Assembly (NCBI RefSeq): GCF_025755255.1
Contig: NZ_JALIEB010000006.1
Location: 62,001 to 126,000, forward strand
DNA: 64,000 nucleotides
Direction: 5' to 3'
Source of the DNA: Roseobacter sinensis
GTDB lineage: Bacteria > Pseudomonadota > Alphaproteobacteria > Rhodobacterales > Rhodobacteraceae
How positions within the stretch are numbered: position 1 is the first letter of the stretch; each line of letters opens with the position of its first letter. This document shows, in pieces, positions 27,377 through 36,328 of this stretch. Under the pieces are notes generated by a model, which made no database searches, was not told the DNA's origin, and was given only the letters and a program-made list of their open reading frames with translations. A program made the position numbers and the translations under genes.

Positions 27377-28725
27377 CCCGGCCGCCGAAACCTCGGAGCC
27401 GCCCGGAGAAGGTCAGCCTCTGGCAGTACATGCGGCTCTTTCGGCGCGATATCCTGTCGGCTCAACCGGAGAAGCTCTACCGTGCCTGGATGGCCGAATT
27501 CCGCACGCCGTTTTTCCGCAGCTACATGGTCAATGATCGCGATGTCATCCGCGCGGTGCTGAAGGATCGGCCCAAGGCCTTTCCCAAGTCGGATCGTGTG
27601 GGTTCCGGGCTGCGGCCGCTCCTGGGCAATTCGGTCTTCCTGACGAATGGCGCCACCTGGGAGCGGCAGCGGCGCATCATCGACCCGGCTTTCGAAGGCG
27701 GGCGGCTGCGCGAGACATTCCCCTCGATCTGTCGGGCCGCGCAGGACGCAGCGGAGCGCTTCGCCGGGCACATGGATCAGGACATCGACATCGAACCGGA
27801 GACGAGCCATGCCGCGGCGGACGTGATCTTTCGCACGCTCTTCTCCATCCCCATCGAGCATGCGGTGGCGCGAGAGGTCTTCGAGGCCTTCCAGACCTAC
27901 CAGCGCAGCCAGCCGATCCTGAACCTCGCCGCCTTCGTGCCGGTTCCACCTTGGGTGCCGCGTGGGTATCGGCGCGAGACACGGGCGAGTGCTGCACGGA
28001 TCCGCCGGCTGATCCACCAGCTGACAGCAGAGCGGCAAATCGAGATCGACGCCGGGCGCGCCCCGCAGGACCTCGCGACCAAGATCATGACAACGGCGGA
28101 CCCGCAGACCGGCGAGCGCTTCGATGTGGATGAAATGGTCGATCAGGTGGCGATCTTCTTTCTGGCCGGCCATGAGACGAGTGCGTCGGCGCTGGCCTGG
28201 GCGCTCTATCTGCTCGCGTTGTTTCCCGACTGGCAGGACCGGGTCGCGCAAGAGGCGCAAGGCGCTGACCTGACCGCGTTTTCGCAGATGTCGAAACTGA
28301 AGGCCACGCGCGATGTCTTTCGCGAGACGCTGCGCCTCTACCCGCCGGTGCCGATGATGGTGCGGGAGACCACGGCGCCAGAGCGGTTTCGCAACCGCGA
28401 CGTGCGCCCCGGCGCGCAGGTGGTGATCAGCCAGTGGCATCTGCACCGGCAAACGCGGATATGGGAGCATCCGGATGACTTCGACCCGACCCGCTGGGAC
28501 ACTGAGACCGGGCAAACCTGCGCGCGGGACGCCTATCTGCCGTTCAGCGCCGGTCCGCGTGTGTGCCCCGGGGCCGGGTTTGCAATGCTCGAAGGGGTGA
28601 TGATGCTGGCGCATATTCTACGCGATCTGAGGGTGACCTTAGGCGAGGGTCCGCCGCCCATCCCGGTGGCGCATCTGACCGTGCGGTCCCGCGACGGGAT
28701 CCGGCTTAAGGTTGTCCGGCGCTAA
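27373..28725 (+). CDS. Cytochrome P450
   Basis: A 450-residue bacterial P450. The heme-thiolate cysteine is C398 in FSAGPRVCPGAG, the oxygen-activating helix I motif is AGHETS (265-270) and the ExxR pair is E318/R321 in FRETLR. Start is GTG 27373, overlapping the hydrolase stop. There is no membrane anchor and no fused reductase, so it needs separate ferredoxin and reductase partners, not seen here. Its general look is like the CYP4/CYP102-type clan that often oxidises fatty acids, but the substrate is not known. Confidence 0.95.
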   Translation: MTRPPKPRSRPEKVSLWQYMRLFRRDILSAQPEKLYRAWMAEFRTPFFRSYMVNDRDVIRAVLKDRPKAFPKSDRVGSGLRPLLGNSVFLTNGATWERQRRIIDPAFEGGRLRETFPSICRAAQDAAERFAGHMDQDIDIEPETSHAAADVIFRTLFSIPIEHAVAREVFEAFQTYQRSQPILNLAAFVPVPPWVPRGYRRETRASAARIRRLIHQLTAERQIEIDAGRAPQDLATKIMTTADPQTGERFDVDEMVDQVAIFFLAGHETSASALAWALYLLALFPDWQDRVAQEAQGADLTAFSQMSKLKATRDVFRETLRLYPPVPMMVRETTAPERFRNRDVRPGAQVVISQWHLHRQTRIWEHPDDFDPTRWDTETGQTCARDAYLPFSAGPRVCPGAGFAMLEGVMMLAHILRDLRVTLGEGPPPIPVAHLTVRSRDGIRLKVVRR

Positions 28726-28794
28726 CATGTACCATCCCGCGCCGGTCTGTTTTATGGAGAGGCCAAGGGGCGGAATCAGAAGGATATTTCGATC

Positions 28795-29685
28795 ATGTCA
28801 GACCACAGCGTGATGCGCGAACAAATGAAATCCGGCGCAGGCTTCATCGCCGCCCTTGACCAGTCGGGCGGCTCCACGCCCAAGGCGTTGAGCCTCTATG
28901 GTGTTGAACCGTCGGACTATTCCGGCGACGAAGAGATGTTCCGCGCCATGCATGACATGCGGGCCCGGATCATCCTGGCGGATGATTTCACCAAGGACAA
29001 GGTGATCGGCGCCATTCTCTTCGAGCGCACCATGCACGACACGATCAACGACACCCCCGTGGCCGAGCTGCTCTGGTCTGAGCGCGGGGTTGTCCCCTTT
29101 CTGAAGATCGACAAGGGGCTCGAAGAGCAGGCCGACGGGGTACAGCTCCTCAAGCCCATGCCCGGCCTGGAGGAGACCCTGCAGGTCGCGAAATCGAAGG
29201 GCATTTTTGGCACCAAGGAACGCTCGGTCATCCATGAGGCGAACGAGACAGGCATCGCCGAGAACGTCGCCCAGCAGTTCGAGGTGGCGCGCACGGTGAT
29301 CGCTGCTGGCCTCGTGCCGATCCTTGAGCCGGAGGTGAATATCCATTCCAAAACCAAAGGAGAGGCCGAGACAATCCTCGAAGCGGAGATCGCCAAGCAC
29401 CTCGATACTTTGGACGATGGTGTGGACGTAATGCTGAAGCTGACGCTGCCGGACGAGCCCTGGCGCTATGACAAGATCGCGGCCCACCCGCGGGTGCTGC
29501 GGGTCGTGGCGCTCTCGGGTGGCTATTCGACCGACGAGGCCTGTCAGCGGTTGACGCAGGCCACCAGCATGATCGCGAGCTTCAGCCGTGCGCTGACCGA
29601 AGGCCTGAACGTGAAGATGTCGGATGCGGAGTTCAACGCCGCCTTGGGCAGCAATATCGACAAGATCTACCGGGCGTCGATCTAA
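28795..29685 (+). CDS. Fructose-bisphosphate aldolase class I
   Basis: A 296-residue bacterial class I aldolase (Schiff-base type, metal-independent) that splits fructose 1,6-bisphosphate in glycolysis and makes it in gluconeogenesis. Typical segments are GFIAALDQSGGSTPKAL at the N-terminus, ILFERTMHD, VPFLKIDKGLEE and LEPEVNIHSKTK. Length fits the family. It stands alone and is followed by a strong hairpin. Confidence 0.93.
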   Translation: MSDHSVMREQMKSGAGFIAALDQSGGSTPKALSLYGVEPSDYSGDEEMFRAMHDMRARIILADDFTKDKVIGAILFERTMHDTINDTPVAELLWSERGVVPFLKIDKGLEEQADGVQLLKPMPGLEETLQVAKSKGIFGTKERSVIHEANETGIAENVAQQFEVARTVIAAGLVPILEPEVNIHSKTKGEAETILEAEIAKHLDTLDDGVDVMLKLTLPDEPWRYDKIAAHPRVLRVVALSGGYSTDEACQRLTQATSMIASFSRALTEGLNVKMSDAEFNAALGSNIDKIYRASI

Positions 29686-29743
29686 GGGGCCATCGCGGTT
29701 GGCGGAGCGCCCGACTTTCTAAGAGACGCAACGAGGATGTCCC

Positions 29744-29763
29744 GCCCGGCTGACAAGCCGGGC
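29744..29763 (+). terminator. Terminator-like hairpin after the aldolase gene
   Basis: GCCCGGCT (29744-29751) and AGCCGGGC (29756-29763) form a perfect 8-bp stem with loop GACA, 60 bases after the stop codon. No T-run follows. The rest of 29686-29945 shows no gene. Confidence 0.5.
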
Positions 29764-29945
29764 ATCGGTTGCCGTTGTCGCGCCATTGGTTCGAGCGACA
29801 GTGGCGACACCTCCCCCCGCAGGGCGATTTTCACGTTGGCAAGCAGCTCGACGTCAGCTGGTCTTCAGCGCATCGCTTAACATAGACCCAACGAGAAGCC
29901 CTCCGGGTCGTGCGATGCCCTCAGTGCAAAGAGGGGTCTGGCGCG

Positions 29946-30206
29946 CTATCGTCCGGCAGGAGGCATATCCTTTCCATTGGCTGGTTCCGCACGAGCCTGC
30001 AGATCCCTCAGCACATGGACGCGGATGGCGGACGCCAGGCCCATCTCCGCCCCGCGGGCGACGTCGATCTCAGCGACCAGTGCGTTGATCGGCTTGCCCT
30101 GCCGTTCGGCGATGGCGCGCAGCGCCTGCCAAAACTCCTCTTCCAGTGAAACCGACGTGCGATGCCCCTTAAGCGTCACCGAATGCTTCACCGGTCGCCG
30201 GCTCAT
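29946..30206 (-). CDS. Ribbon-helix-helix domain protein
   Basis: An 86-residue protein with a ribbon-helix-helix fold at about residues 8-65: the strand SVTLKGHRTSVSLEEEFW, then helices ALRAIAERQGKPINALVAEI. Such proteins usually bind DNA as dimers. Its start overlaps the DUF4169 stop (ATGA). Together they form a small tail downstream of fumC, an arrangement I recall in other Rhodobacterales; the target is unknown. Confidence 0.82.
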   Translation of the reverse strand: MSRRPVKHSVTLKGHRTSVSLEEEFWQALRAIAERQGKPINALVAEIDVARGAEMGLASAIRVHVLRDLQARAEPANGKDMPPAGR

Positions 30207-30379
30207 GTCTCGCGTTTGTGGCCATCGAGATGGCGGGCGTCTTTCGCGGCCTGCGATTTCTCAGCGTCTTTCTCGGCCTTGGTTCGGCCAAAGCGCACCG
30301 CATTCTCATCCGCCTGCGTCTTCTTCGCAGCCTTGGCCCGCGCCTTGCGGTGCTTGTTGAGGTTGATCGGTGCGCTCAT
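30203..30379 (-). CDS. DUF4169 family small basic protein
   Basis: A 58-residue protein beginning MSAPINLNKHRKARAK and continuing as a Lys/Arg/Ala-rich helix with FGRTKAEKDAEKS and a closing HLDGHKRET. This is the DUF4169 pattern, a very short family of unknown role. The start is four bases after the fumC stop and the stop overlaps the next start, so all three genes should be co-translated. Confidence 0.85.
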   Translation of the reverse strand: MSAPINLNKHRKARAKAAKKTQADENAVRFGRTKAEKDAEKSQAAKDARHLDGHKRET

Positions 30380-30383
30380 CGTC

Positions 30384-31775
30384 TCACTTCGGGCCGACCA
30401 TGTTCTCTGGCCGGACCACCTCGTTGAAGCGCTCCTCGGTGACGAATCCGAGGTTCACCGCCTCCTCGATCAGGGTGGTGCCGTTCTTATGCGCGGTCTT
30501 GGCGACGGTGGTGGCGTTGTCATAGCCGATCTCGGGGGCGAGGGCCGTCACGAGCATCAGCGACTCGCGCATGAGCTTGTCGATGCGCTCCGCATCCGCT
30601 TTCAGGCCCACAACGAGATTGTCGGTGAAGGCCGAGGCGGCGTCTCCAAGCAGTTGCATGGATTGCAGGACATTGTAGGCCATCATGGGCTTGTAGACGT
30701 TGAGCTCGAAGTGGCCCTGGCTGCCCGCAAAGCCCACAGCGGCGTCATTGCCGAAGACATGGGCGCAGACCTGGGTGAGCGCTTCGCATTGCGTGGGGTT
30801 GACCTTGCCCGGCATGATCGAGGAGCCGGGCTCGTTCTCGGGCAGGATCAGCTCGCCCAAGCCGCAACGCGGCCCGGAGCCGAGAAGGCGAATGTCATTG
30901 GCGATCTTGAAAAGGCTCGCAGCCACGGTCTTCAGCGCCCCGGACATCTCGACCATCGCGTCATGGGCGGCAAGCGCTTCGAACTTGTTCGGTGCGGTCA
31001 CGAAAGGCAGGCCGGTGATCTCGGCCATGTTCTTGGCCACCATGACGTCCCAGCCTTTCGGCGTGTTGAGCCCGGTGCCGACGGCGGTGCCGCCTTGGGC
31101 CAGCTCGTAGATGCGCCCCAACGCGTCCTTGACCCGCTGGATGCCCATGGCGACCTGATGCGTGTAGCCGGAGAATTCCTGGCTGAGCGTGAGTGGTGTG
31201 GCGTCCTGCGTATGCGTCCGCCCGATCTTGATGATGCCATCGAATTCCTCGACCTTGGCCTGCAGGGCATCATGCAGTTTGTTCAAGCCCGGAAGCAGCA
31301 CGTCACGGGCCATCATCGCGGTGGCGATGTGCATGGCCGTCGGGAAGGTGTCGTTGGAGGATTGTCCCATGTTGCAGTGATCGTTGGGGTGCACCGGGTC
31401 CTTCGAGCCGATCTCGCCGCCGAGGATCTCGATGGCGCGGTTGGCGATCACCTCATTGGCGTTCATGTTCGACTGGGTGCCCGAGCCCGTCTGCCAGACC
31501 ACCAGCGGGAAGTTGTCATCAAACTTGCCCGCAACCACCTCGGAGGCGGCCTGCATGATCGCATTGCCGCGCTCCGCATCGAGCTTGCCCAACTCCAGAT
31601 TCGCCTGGGCGCAGGCCTGTTTGATCACGCCGAGGGCGCGGACGACGGCCACGGGCTGTTTCTCCCAACCGATGGGGAAATTCAGGATCGACCGCTGCGT
31701 CTGCGCACCCCAATACTTGTCCGAGGGGACCTCAAGCGGGCCAAAGCTATCGGTTTCTGTGCGGGTCTCAGCCAT
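30384..31775 (-). CDS. fumC: Fumarate hydratase class II
   Basis: A 463-residue iron-independent fumarase that interconverts fumarate and malate in the citric acid cycle. Signature regions are [38 protein letters not shown] and the catalytic-loop motif [12 protein letters not shown] chose ATG 31775, behind GGGAAGAG, because it begins the conserved [11 protein letters not shown]-like start ([12 protein letters not shown]). Two small genes follow without a gap. Confidence 0.97.
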   Translation of the reverse strand: MAETRTETDSFGPLEVPSDKYWGAQTQRSILNFPIGWEKQPVAVVRALGVIKQACAQANLELGKLDAERGNAIMQAASEVVAGKFDDNFPLVVWQTGSGTQSNMNANEVIANRAIEILGGEIGSKDPVHPNDHCNMGQSSNDTFPTAMHIATAMMARDVLLPGLNKLHDALQAKVEEFDGIIKIGRTHTQDATPLTLSQEFSGYTHQVAMGIQRVKDALGRIYELAQGGTAVGTGLNTPKGWDVMVAKNMAEITGLPFVTAPNKFEALAAHDAMVEMSGALKTVAASLFKIANDIRLLGSGPRCGLGELILPENEPGSSIMPGKVNPTQCEALTQVCAHVFGNDAAVGFAGSQGHFELNVYKPMMAYNVLQSMQLLGDAASAFTDNLVVGLKADAERIDKLMRESLMLVTALAPEIGYDNATTVAKTAHKNGTTLIEEAVNLGFVTEERFNEVVRPENMVGPK

Positions 31776-32002
31776 GATCTCTTCCCTACAATTGCGGTAT
31801 TCGCGGTGTAGCCTCGCGTGCTGTGCGGTGCAACTGGCAGATCGTCCGGGGGTGCACGCACGCACAAATACTTGTGATCGCCGATGGCCCTATTGAATGG
31901 CGCTGCCCGTTGAACGGGCGCCCCGAGATGCTATCTTTGATGTGAGGAGGTCCGCGGTCTGCCGCGCCGCCTCGCGGTGCGTAATGAGAAGGACCCCCGG
32001 CC

Positions 32003-32557
32003 ATGCGTGTGACCCGCCAGATGACGTCATGGGCAGCGCTTGCGGTTGCAGCGCTGCTGCTCCTGGCCGCCGCTGTGCAGGCCGCGCAGGCGGACATCTC
32101 GCGCTTTGTGGGCAGTTACACGGGATCGGCTGAGGTGAAGTCGGCCGATGGCAGCACGCAAGATCGTGACATGAGCGTGACCATTTCCGAGACCAAACAG
32201 GGGTTCGTGGTCTCTTGGACCACGTCAACCTTTCGCCCGGACGGATCTACCAAGCAGAAATCCTACAAGGTCGAGTTCGTGCCGTCGGACCGCGGCGATG
32301 TTTATGCCTCGGCCATGAAGCGCAATGTCTTCGGCCATGACGTGCAGCTCGATCCGATGAAGGGCGAACCCTATGTCTGGAGCCGGATCGAAGGCGACAC
32401 GCTGAGTGTCTATTCGCTCTTTGTGTCGGAAGACGGCGGATACGAGATCCAGCAGTTCAACCGCACCTTGGCCGAAGGCGGGCTGGAGCTGGACTACAAG
32501 AGCGTGCGCAACGGTGAAATCCAGCGCACCGTGACCACCTTTCTCGAAGCGGAGTGA
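32003..32557 (+). CDS. Exported protein of unknown function
   Basis: A 184-residue protein with a clear Sec signal peptide (SWAALAVAALLLLAAAVQAAQA, cleavage near residue 30). The mature part is rich in beta-strand-like segments (YTGSAEVKSADGS, MSVTISETKQGFVVSW) and has no cysteines, suggesting a periplasmic beta-barrel or lipocalin-like fold. No family is recognised. It is divergent from fumC and convergent with sspB, three bases apart. Confidence 0.7.
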   Translation: MRVTRQMTSWAALAVAALLLLAAAVQAAQADISRFVGSYTGSAEVKSADGSTQDRDMSVTISETKQGFVVSWTTSTFRPDGSTKQKSYKVEFVPSDRGDVYASAMKRNVFGHDVQLDPMKGEPYVWSRIEGDTLSVYSLFVSEDGGYEIQQFNRTLAEGGLELDYKSVRNGEIQRTVTTFLEAE

Positions 32558-32560
32558 CCG

Positions 32561-33079
32561 CTACTTGCGGAAACTGTCGAGCGAGACGATTTCCGCATCT
32601 TGCGGTTTCTTGTCTGTTTTCTTGGCGTCTGTCTCGGCGGGCAGCTTGTCCTCGGGCTTGAGCGCCGGCAGGCCGGCCGCGGGGGCAGGGGCAAGCTCTG
32701 TCCGGGCCGGCGCGGTCTCTTCCTCTTCCTGCGTCTCGAACCGCAGGCCAAACTCGACCGATGGATCCACGAAGGTCTTGATCGCATCGTAAGGAATGTA
32801 GAGCGGTTCGGGCGAATCCCCGAAATTCAGCGTGACCGAAAAGCCATCCTCGCCCACATCGAGATTGTCGTACCAATGCTGCATCACCACTGTCATTTCG
32901 CCCGGGTAGCGGTCCGACAGCCAATCTGCCAGTTCGGCGTCTGGGTGGCTGGTGTCAAAGGTGATGAAGAAGTGATGCGCGCCGGGCAGCCCGTTCTCCG
33001 CCACATCGTCCAGCACCTTCCGGATGAGGCCACGCATGGCTTCATGCATCAGGTTGCCATAATCAATGCTGCGGCCCAT
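32561..33079 (-). CDS. sspB: ClpXP adaptor SspB (alphaproteobacterial type)
   Basis: A 172-residue adaptor that delivers ssrA-tagged proteins to the ClpXP protease. It starts MGRSIDYGNLMHEAMRGLI, has the substrate-groove segment HHFFITFDTSHPDAELADWL and FSVTLNFGDSPEPLYIPYDAI, then a flexible Ala/Pro/Glu linker and a C-terminal IVSLDSFRK, the ClpX-binding tail. ATG 33079 follows AGAGGA. Its partner, the tmRNA gene that makes the ssrA tag, is 2.4 kb away in this window. Confidence 0.93.
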   Translation of the reverse strand: MGRSIDYGNLMHEAMRGLIRKVLDDVAENGLPGAHHFFITFDTSHPDAELADWLSDRYPGEMTVVMQHWYDNLDVGEDGFSVTLNFGDSPEPLYIPYDAIKTFVDPSVEFGLRFETQEEEETAPARTELAPAPAAGLPALKPEDKLPAETDAKKTDKKPQDAEIVSLDSFRK

Positions 33080-33160
33080 GAAGTCCTCTGCACGTCTCGG
33101 GGGTATGATCAAAGCATAGCCGATTCCCGCAGGGAGGAAAGAGGGGATGCAGAATTCACC

Positions 33161-34414
33161 TCAGCCCCAGATGGCTGACAGCACCAGCCCGGCGGCCGCC
33201 ATCGTGGCGAGCGTTTCCACGAGCCCGCGCTTCAGTCCGAGGAGCAGAACCGCCGCCAGCAGCGTGAGACCAAGCGCGCCGGGATCGAGCGAAGCCGGTT
33301 GCGGGACGGGGATCGCGTGCCACTCCGCGCTGCCGATGTCGCGAAAGAGCACGTGGATGCCGAACCAGATCGCGAGGTTCAGGATCACCCCGACGACAGC
33401 CGCAGTGATGGCGCGCAGGGCTGCCGCAACCCGCGGTTTGGTCGAGATCAGATCGAGGTAGGGGCCGGCCAGAAAAATCCAGAGGAAACAGGGCGTGAAG
33501 GTGACCCAGAGCGCCAGCGCCCCTGCTGCGAGCGCGAGCAGGATCCCGCCTTGGGCGAACCCCGCCAACAGGGCGACGAATTCGGTCACCAGGATCAGCG
33601 GCCCCGGGGTGGTTTCGGCCAGACCCAGCGCGTCGATCATCTGCGCGGTGCTGATCCAGCCATAGTCCTGCACGACTGTCTGGGTCATATAGGCCAGCAC
33701 CGCATAGGCCCCGCCGAAGGTCACGACGGCCAGTTTGGAAAAGAACAGGGCGATCTGTGTCAGGAAGCTGTGATCTGCGAGCCAGACTGCGACGACGGGC
33801 AAGGCCCAAAGGCTGCCCCAAAGCCCCAGCGTCCGGACGGTGTGGGGCGCGGCGCCGGGCGCGGCGCGCGCCTCGCCCGGCACCGCGCCCGCCGCCCCAG
33901 CGCCGTAAAGCGCTGCGGCGGCGATGATCAGCGGAAAGGGCAGCCCCAGGACGAAGAGTGCCAGAAAGGCGCACCCCGCGAGGACATAGGCGCTGCGCGT
34001 CGTCAACGCCTTCTGTGCGACTTTCAGCAAGGCCTGCAGCACGATGATGATCACCGCTGCCTTGATACCCGAAAACGCCGCCTGCACCAGCGGCACCTGC
34101 CCGTAGAGCGCATAGCCGAGCGCCAGACACAGGATCACCGCCGCGCCCGGCAGCACGAAGAGCAGGCCCGCAATCAGCCCGCCGAGCGTGCCGCGCAGCC
34201 GCCATCCGGCGTAGGTTGCAAGCTGCATCGCTTCGGGGCCGGGCAGCAGCATGCAGAGCGAGAGCGCGCGCAGAAACCCGTCTTCCGTCAGCCAGGGACG
34301 CTCTTCGACCAGCTCCCGGTGCATCAGTGCAATCTGGGCCGCCGGTCCGCCGAAGGACAAAAGGCCAATCCGCCCGAAGACGCGGATCAACTCGGCCTGG
34401 CTGGGCGCGCTCAT
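33161..34414 (-). CDS. chrA: Chromate transporter ChrA
   Basis: A 417-residue inner-membrane CHR-family exporter with two homologous halves. The first carries FGRIGLLSFGGPAAQIALMH and MLLPGPEAMQLATY; the second repeats the pattern with FSKLAVVTFGGAYAVLAYM and AETTPGPLILV. Ten or so hydrophobic helices are visible. The start overlaps the stop of the upstream ChrB-like gene, so the two form a chromate-resistance operon. Confidence 0.94.
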   Translation of the reverse strand: MSAPSQAELIRVFGRIGLLSFGGPAAQIALMHRELVEERPWLTEDGFLRALSLCMLLPGPEAMQLATYAGWRLRGTLGGLIAGLLFVLPGAAVILCLALGYALYGQVPLVQAAFSGIKAAVIIIVLQALLKVAQKALTTRSAYVLAGCAFLALFVLGLPFPLIIAAAALYGAGAAGAVPGEARAAPGAAPHTVRTLGLWGSLWALPVVAVWLADHSFLTQIALFFSKLAVVTFGGAYAVLAYMTQTVVQDYGWISTAQMIDALGLAETTPGPLILVTEFVALLAGFAQGGILLALAAGALALWVTFTPCFLWIFLAGPYLDLISTKPRVAAALRAITAAVVGVILNLAIWFGIHVLFRDIGSAEWHAIPVPQPASLDPGALGLTLLAAVLLLGLKRGLVETLATMAAAGLVLSAIWG

Positions 34415-35169
34415 GCGGCCAGCTCCGGTGTCTGCCCGTCCCGCGCCCAGAGATAGAGCGCATCGCAGAGCGTCATCGCCGCTGCGAGGCGCGCATGATC
34501 GCCCGCGCCGCTCAGTTCCAGTCCGGTGCCAAGCGCGGCAATGCCCGCAGCCTCTGCCGGTGCTGCGCGGGGCGCCAGCACGCCCGCCATCTTGCGGAGC
34601 GCATCGGTGTCGAGCCCCATGCGCTGAGACAGGGCACTGAAGGCCGCGGCCGAGCCCTCCGTCGTGCCAAAGGGGATCGCCGAAAACCGCTCCGCAACAT
34701 CGTCCACCTCCGCAGGAGGTACGAAGAGAAACTCCGCATCGGGTGCGATGAACCGCCGGATCAGCCAGGCGCAGGCGAGACTCTCAAGCGCCGGGTCTGT
34801 CACGGTCACCCAGCGGCCTGGCCCGGCCGGGGCTGGCAGCTGGCCAAGCGGCACCCGTGGCAAACCGGCGGCGCGCCAGGCGAAATTGCCACCTTCGAGG
34901 ACCAGCGCGTCTGCGCCCCGCTGCCGCAGCAGGGCCGCCACCCCGTGGCTGAGCTTGCGCCCTTTCTGACAGACGATAACGAAGGTTTTTTCTTTTAAGT
35001 CAGAGAGAAGAGCGTCGATCTTCAAGTGACTCCAGCGACGAGCAGTCGGCACGATGAAAGGGTCTTTCTGCACGTCGCCGTCCAGAGCCACATCAACGAT
35101 TGCCGGAGCGTGATCGGTTCCGATCAGGCGCATGAGAGTTTGCGGGGTCAGTGTGGCGAATTGCGCCAT
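34411..35169 (-). CDS. Rhodanese-ChrB-like chromate resistance protein
   Basis: A 252-residue two-domain protein. Residues about 1-105 form a rhodanese fold with the active-site cysteine C67 in VIVCQKGRK. Residues about 120-240 match the C-terminal domain of ChrB (WVTVTDPALESLACAWLIRRFIAPDAEF and FGTTEGSAAAFSALSQRM). ChrB proteins sense chromate or assist its reduction; here the usual N-terminal DNA-binding part is replaced by rhodanese, so an enzymatic role seems more likely than regulation. ATGA overlap with chrA supports joint translation. Confidence 0.85.
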   Translation of the reverse strand: MAQFATLTPQTLMRLIGTDHAPAIVDVALDGDVQKDPFIVPTARRWSHLKIDALLSDLKEKTFVIVCQKGRKLSHGVAALLRQRGADALVLEGGNFAWRAAGLPRVPLGQLPAPAGPGRWVTVTDPALESLACAWLIRRFIAPDAEFLFVPPAEVDDVAERFSAIPFGTTEGSAAAFSALSQRMGLDTDALRKMAGVLAPRAAPAEAAGIAALGTGLELSGAGDHARLAAAMTLCDALYLWARDGQTPELAA

Positions 35170-35429
35170 ATCGAAGCATCCTTTTGTCACGTCAACAGGA
35201 TGCGATACTTGGGCCAACGCCTCACGGGGCGATCGCGAACTCCCCTGAGGTCAGGGGTGCCATAGAAGAGCGCGCGCGGTCAACGCCGATGTCGCCCGAG
35301 CGGCACGGCCGCCCGGGCAGGCACGGAAGCGGCCGGTTATGACAGTGGCCGCAATACCAGTCCGGGCTGCGGCCGCTGGACAATGCGCGATCAGCATTCC
35401 GCGCTGTCTGTGGGCGGCGGCTGTGAGGA

Positions 35430-35746
35430 GAAGAAGTGCAGGCTTCTGTTGCCAGGTGCCTGCGAACCCCGCCTAGCGCTGCAAGGCGCTAGGGCTTAAG
35501 ATTTCGGTAGTTCCGACTGCTTACGCAGCCATTGCCACCGGTGCACGATTGTCATTTGCAATTGTACGTTTTGAACCGATAACGGTGGTATCTCACCGGG
35601 ACAAAGCAAACCCCTTTAGACGTTCGTCGATCCTGTTTCGGCCCCATGATCCCCAAATGAAGGATGGTGGTGGAGCCGCCGGGTACCGCCCCCGGGTCCG
35701 ATCCGCTTATTGCGAGCGCGTTTATGTCCATAGTTCCGAAGAACAC
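35430..35746 (-). ncRNA. ssrA: Circularly permuted two-piece tmRNA (alpha type)
   Basis: On the minus strand the acceptor piece comes first and ends ...GGCGGCTCC-A-CCA at 35668. After a 22-base spacer the coding piece starts GGGGCCG at 35645, which pairs with CGGCTCC to form the acceptor stem. The tag frame GCA...TAA (35559-35521) encodes ANDNRAPVAMAA, a normal alphaproteobacterial degradation tag ending in AA. A perfect CCTAGCGC/GCGCTAGG hairpin (35472-35493) and a second stem (35438-35463) follow. tmRNA rescues stalled ribosomes and tags the product for ClpXP. The 5' end is set from the promoter; the 3' boundary is approximate. Confidence 0.93.
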
Positions 35747-35750
35747 GATA

Positions 35751-35779
35751 GATATAGGCCGCCCGGACGAAAATCTCAA
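35751..35779 (-). promoter_or_regulatory. ssrA: Promoter of ssrA
   Basis: On the minus strand TTGAGA (35779-35774), a 17-base spacer and TATATC (35756-35751) place the start of transcription near 35746, just before the acceptor piece of the tmRNA. Upstream to 35880 the sequence is AT-rich and shows no gene. Confidence 0.65.
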
Positions 35780-35936
35780 GAGGGAAGCCGCCTGCATAGG
35801 TTTGGCGGTCGTTACATGGCCGAAGAGGAAAAATAAAATAGTATCAACTCATAAGTAGATGTAATTAATGTCATTCGAAGCCAGGCCGTACGTCCGTCGG
35901 CGGTCGGCACACAGGACGACAACCGCGCGGACGCGC

Positions 35937-36290
35937 TCAAACCAGGTTAGCGCCCAGAAAGGCCGCAGCGAGTGCGGCTTCGATCCCACCAAAGATCAGC
36001 ACCTTGCGTCGCGGCGGCTCATCGAAGATCAAGGACAGCCCGCGTCCCAGCGCGGCCCCGACGAACGCGAAGCCGATCATCGCATAGGCCAGCGGCTCAT
36101 CGAGCCAGAGGGCCGCGAGCCCGGCCACCACGAAGAGACCACCCACCGAGGCGCGCATCTCGCTGAGCCCCATGGTGCTGTCGGTCGGCGCGAGGTCCAG
36201 CGCGGCGGCGGTGTAGCGTGGTGCGAGGAATCCGAAGAGCCCGAAGGTGATGGTCATGAGGCTTGCGCAGATGTTCAGAAGGTCCAGCAT
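35937..36290 (-). CDS. DUF4345-like four-helix membrane protein
   Basis: A 117-residue integral membrane protein with four hydrophobic helices. The pattern FGFLAPRYTAAALDL, then STMGLSEMRASVGGLFVVAGLAAL and FVGAALGRGLSLIFDEP matches the DUF4345 family, whose function is unknown. It lies alone between ssrA and the metalloprotease gene. Confidence 0.72.
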   Translation of the reverse strand: MLDLLNICASLMTITFGLFGFLAPRYTAAALDLAPTDSTMGLSEMRASVGGLFVVAGLAALWLDEPLAYAMIGFAFVGAALGRGLSLIFDEPPRRKVLIFGGIEAALAAAFLGANLV

Positions 36291-36328
36291 GCGGCGCGAT
36301 CTAGACTGCGCGCGGCCGCTGGCAAGCG

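Noticed and set aside
35242-35257. CCCCTGA-GG-TCAGGGG hairpin upstream of the chromate genes
   Set aside because: A neat inverted repeat, but with no adjoining promoter element or regulator I cannot assign a role.
35552-35858. Open frames on both strands over the tmRNA gene, including a plus-strand frame rich in Arg/Tyr (GYRPRVRSAY)
   Set aside because: They are chance frames over a structured RNA; the tmRNA explains the conservation, CCA end, tag and stems.
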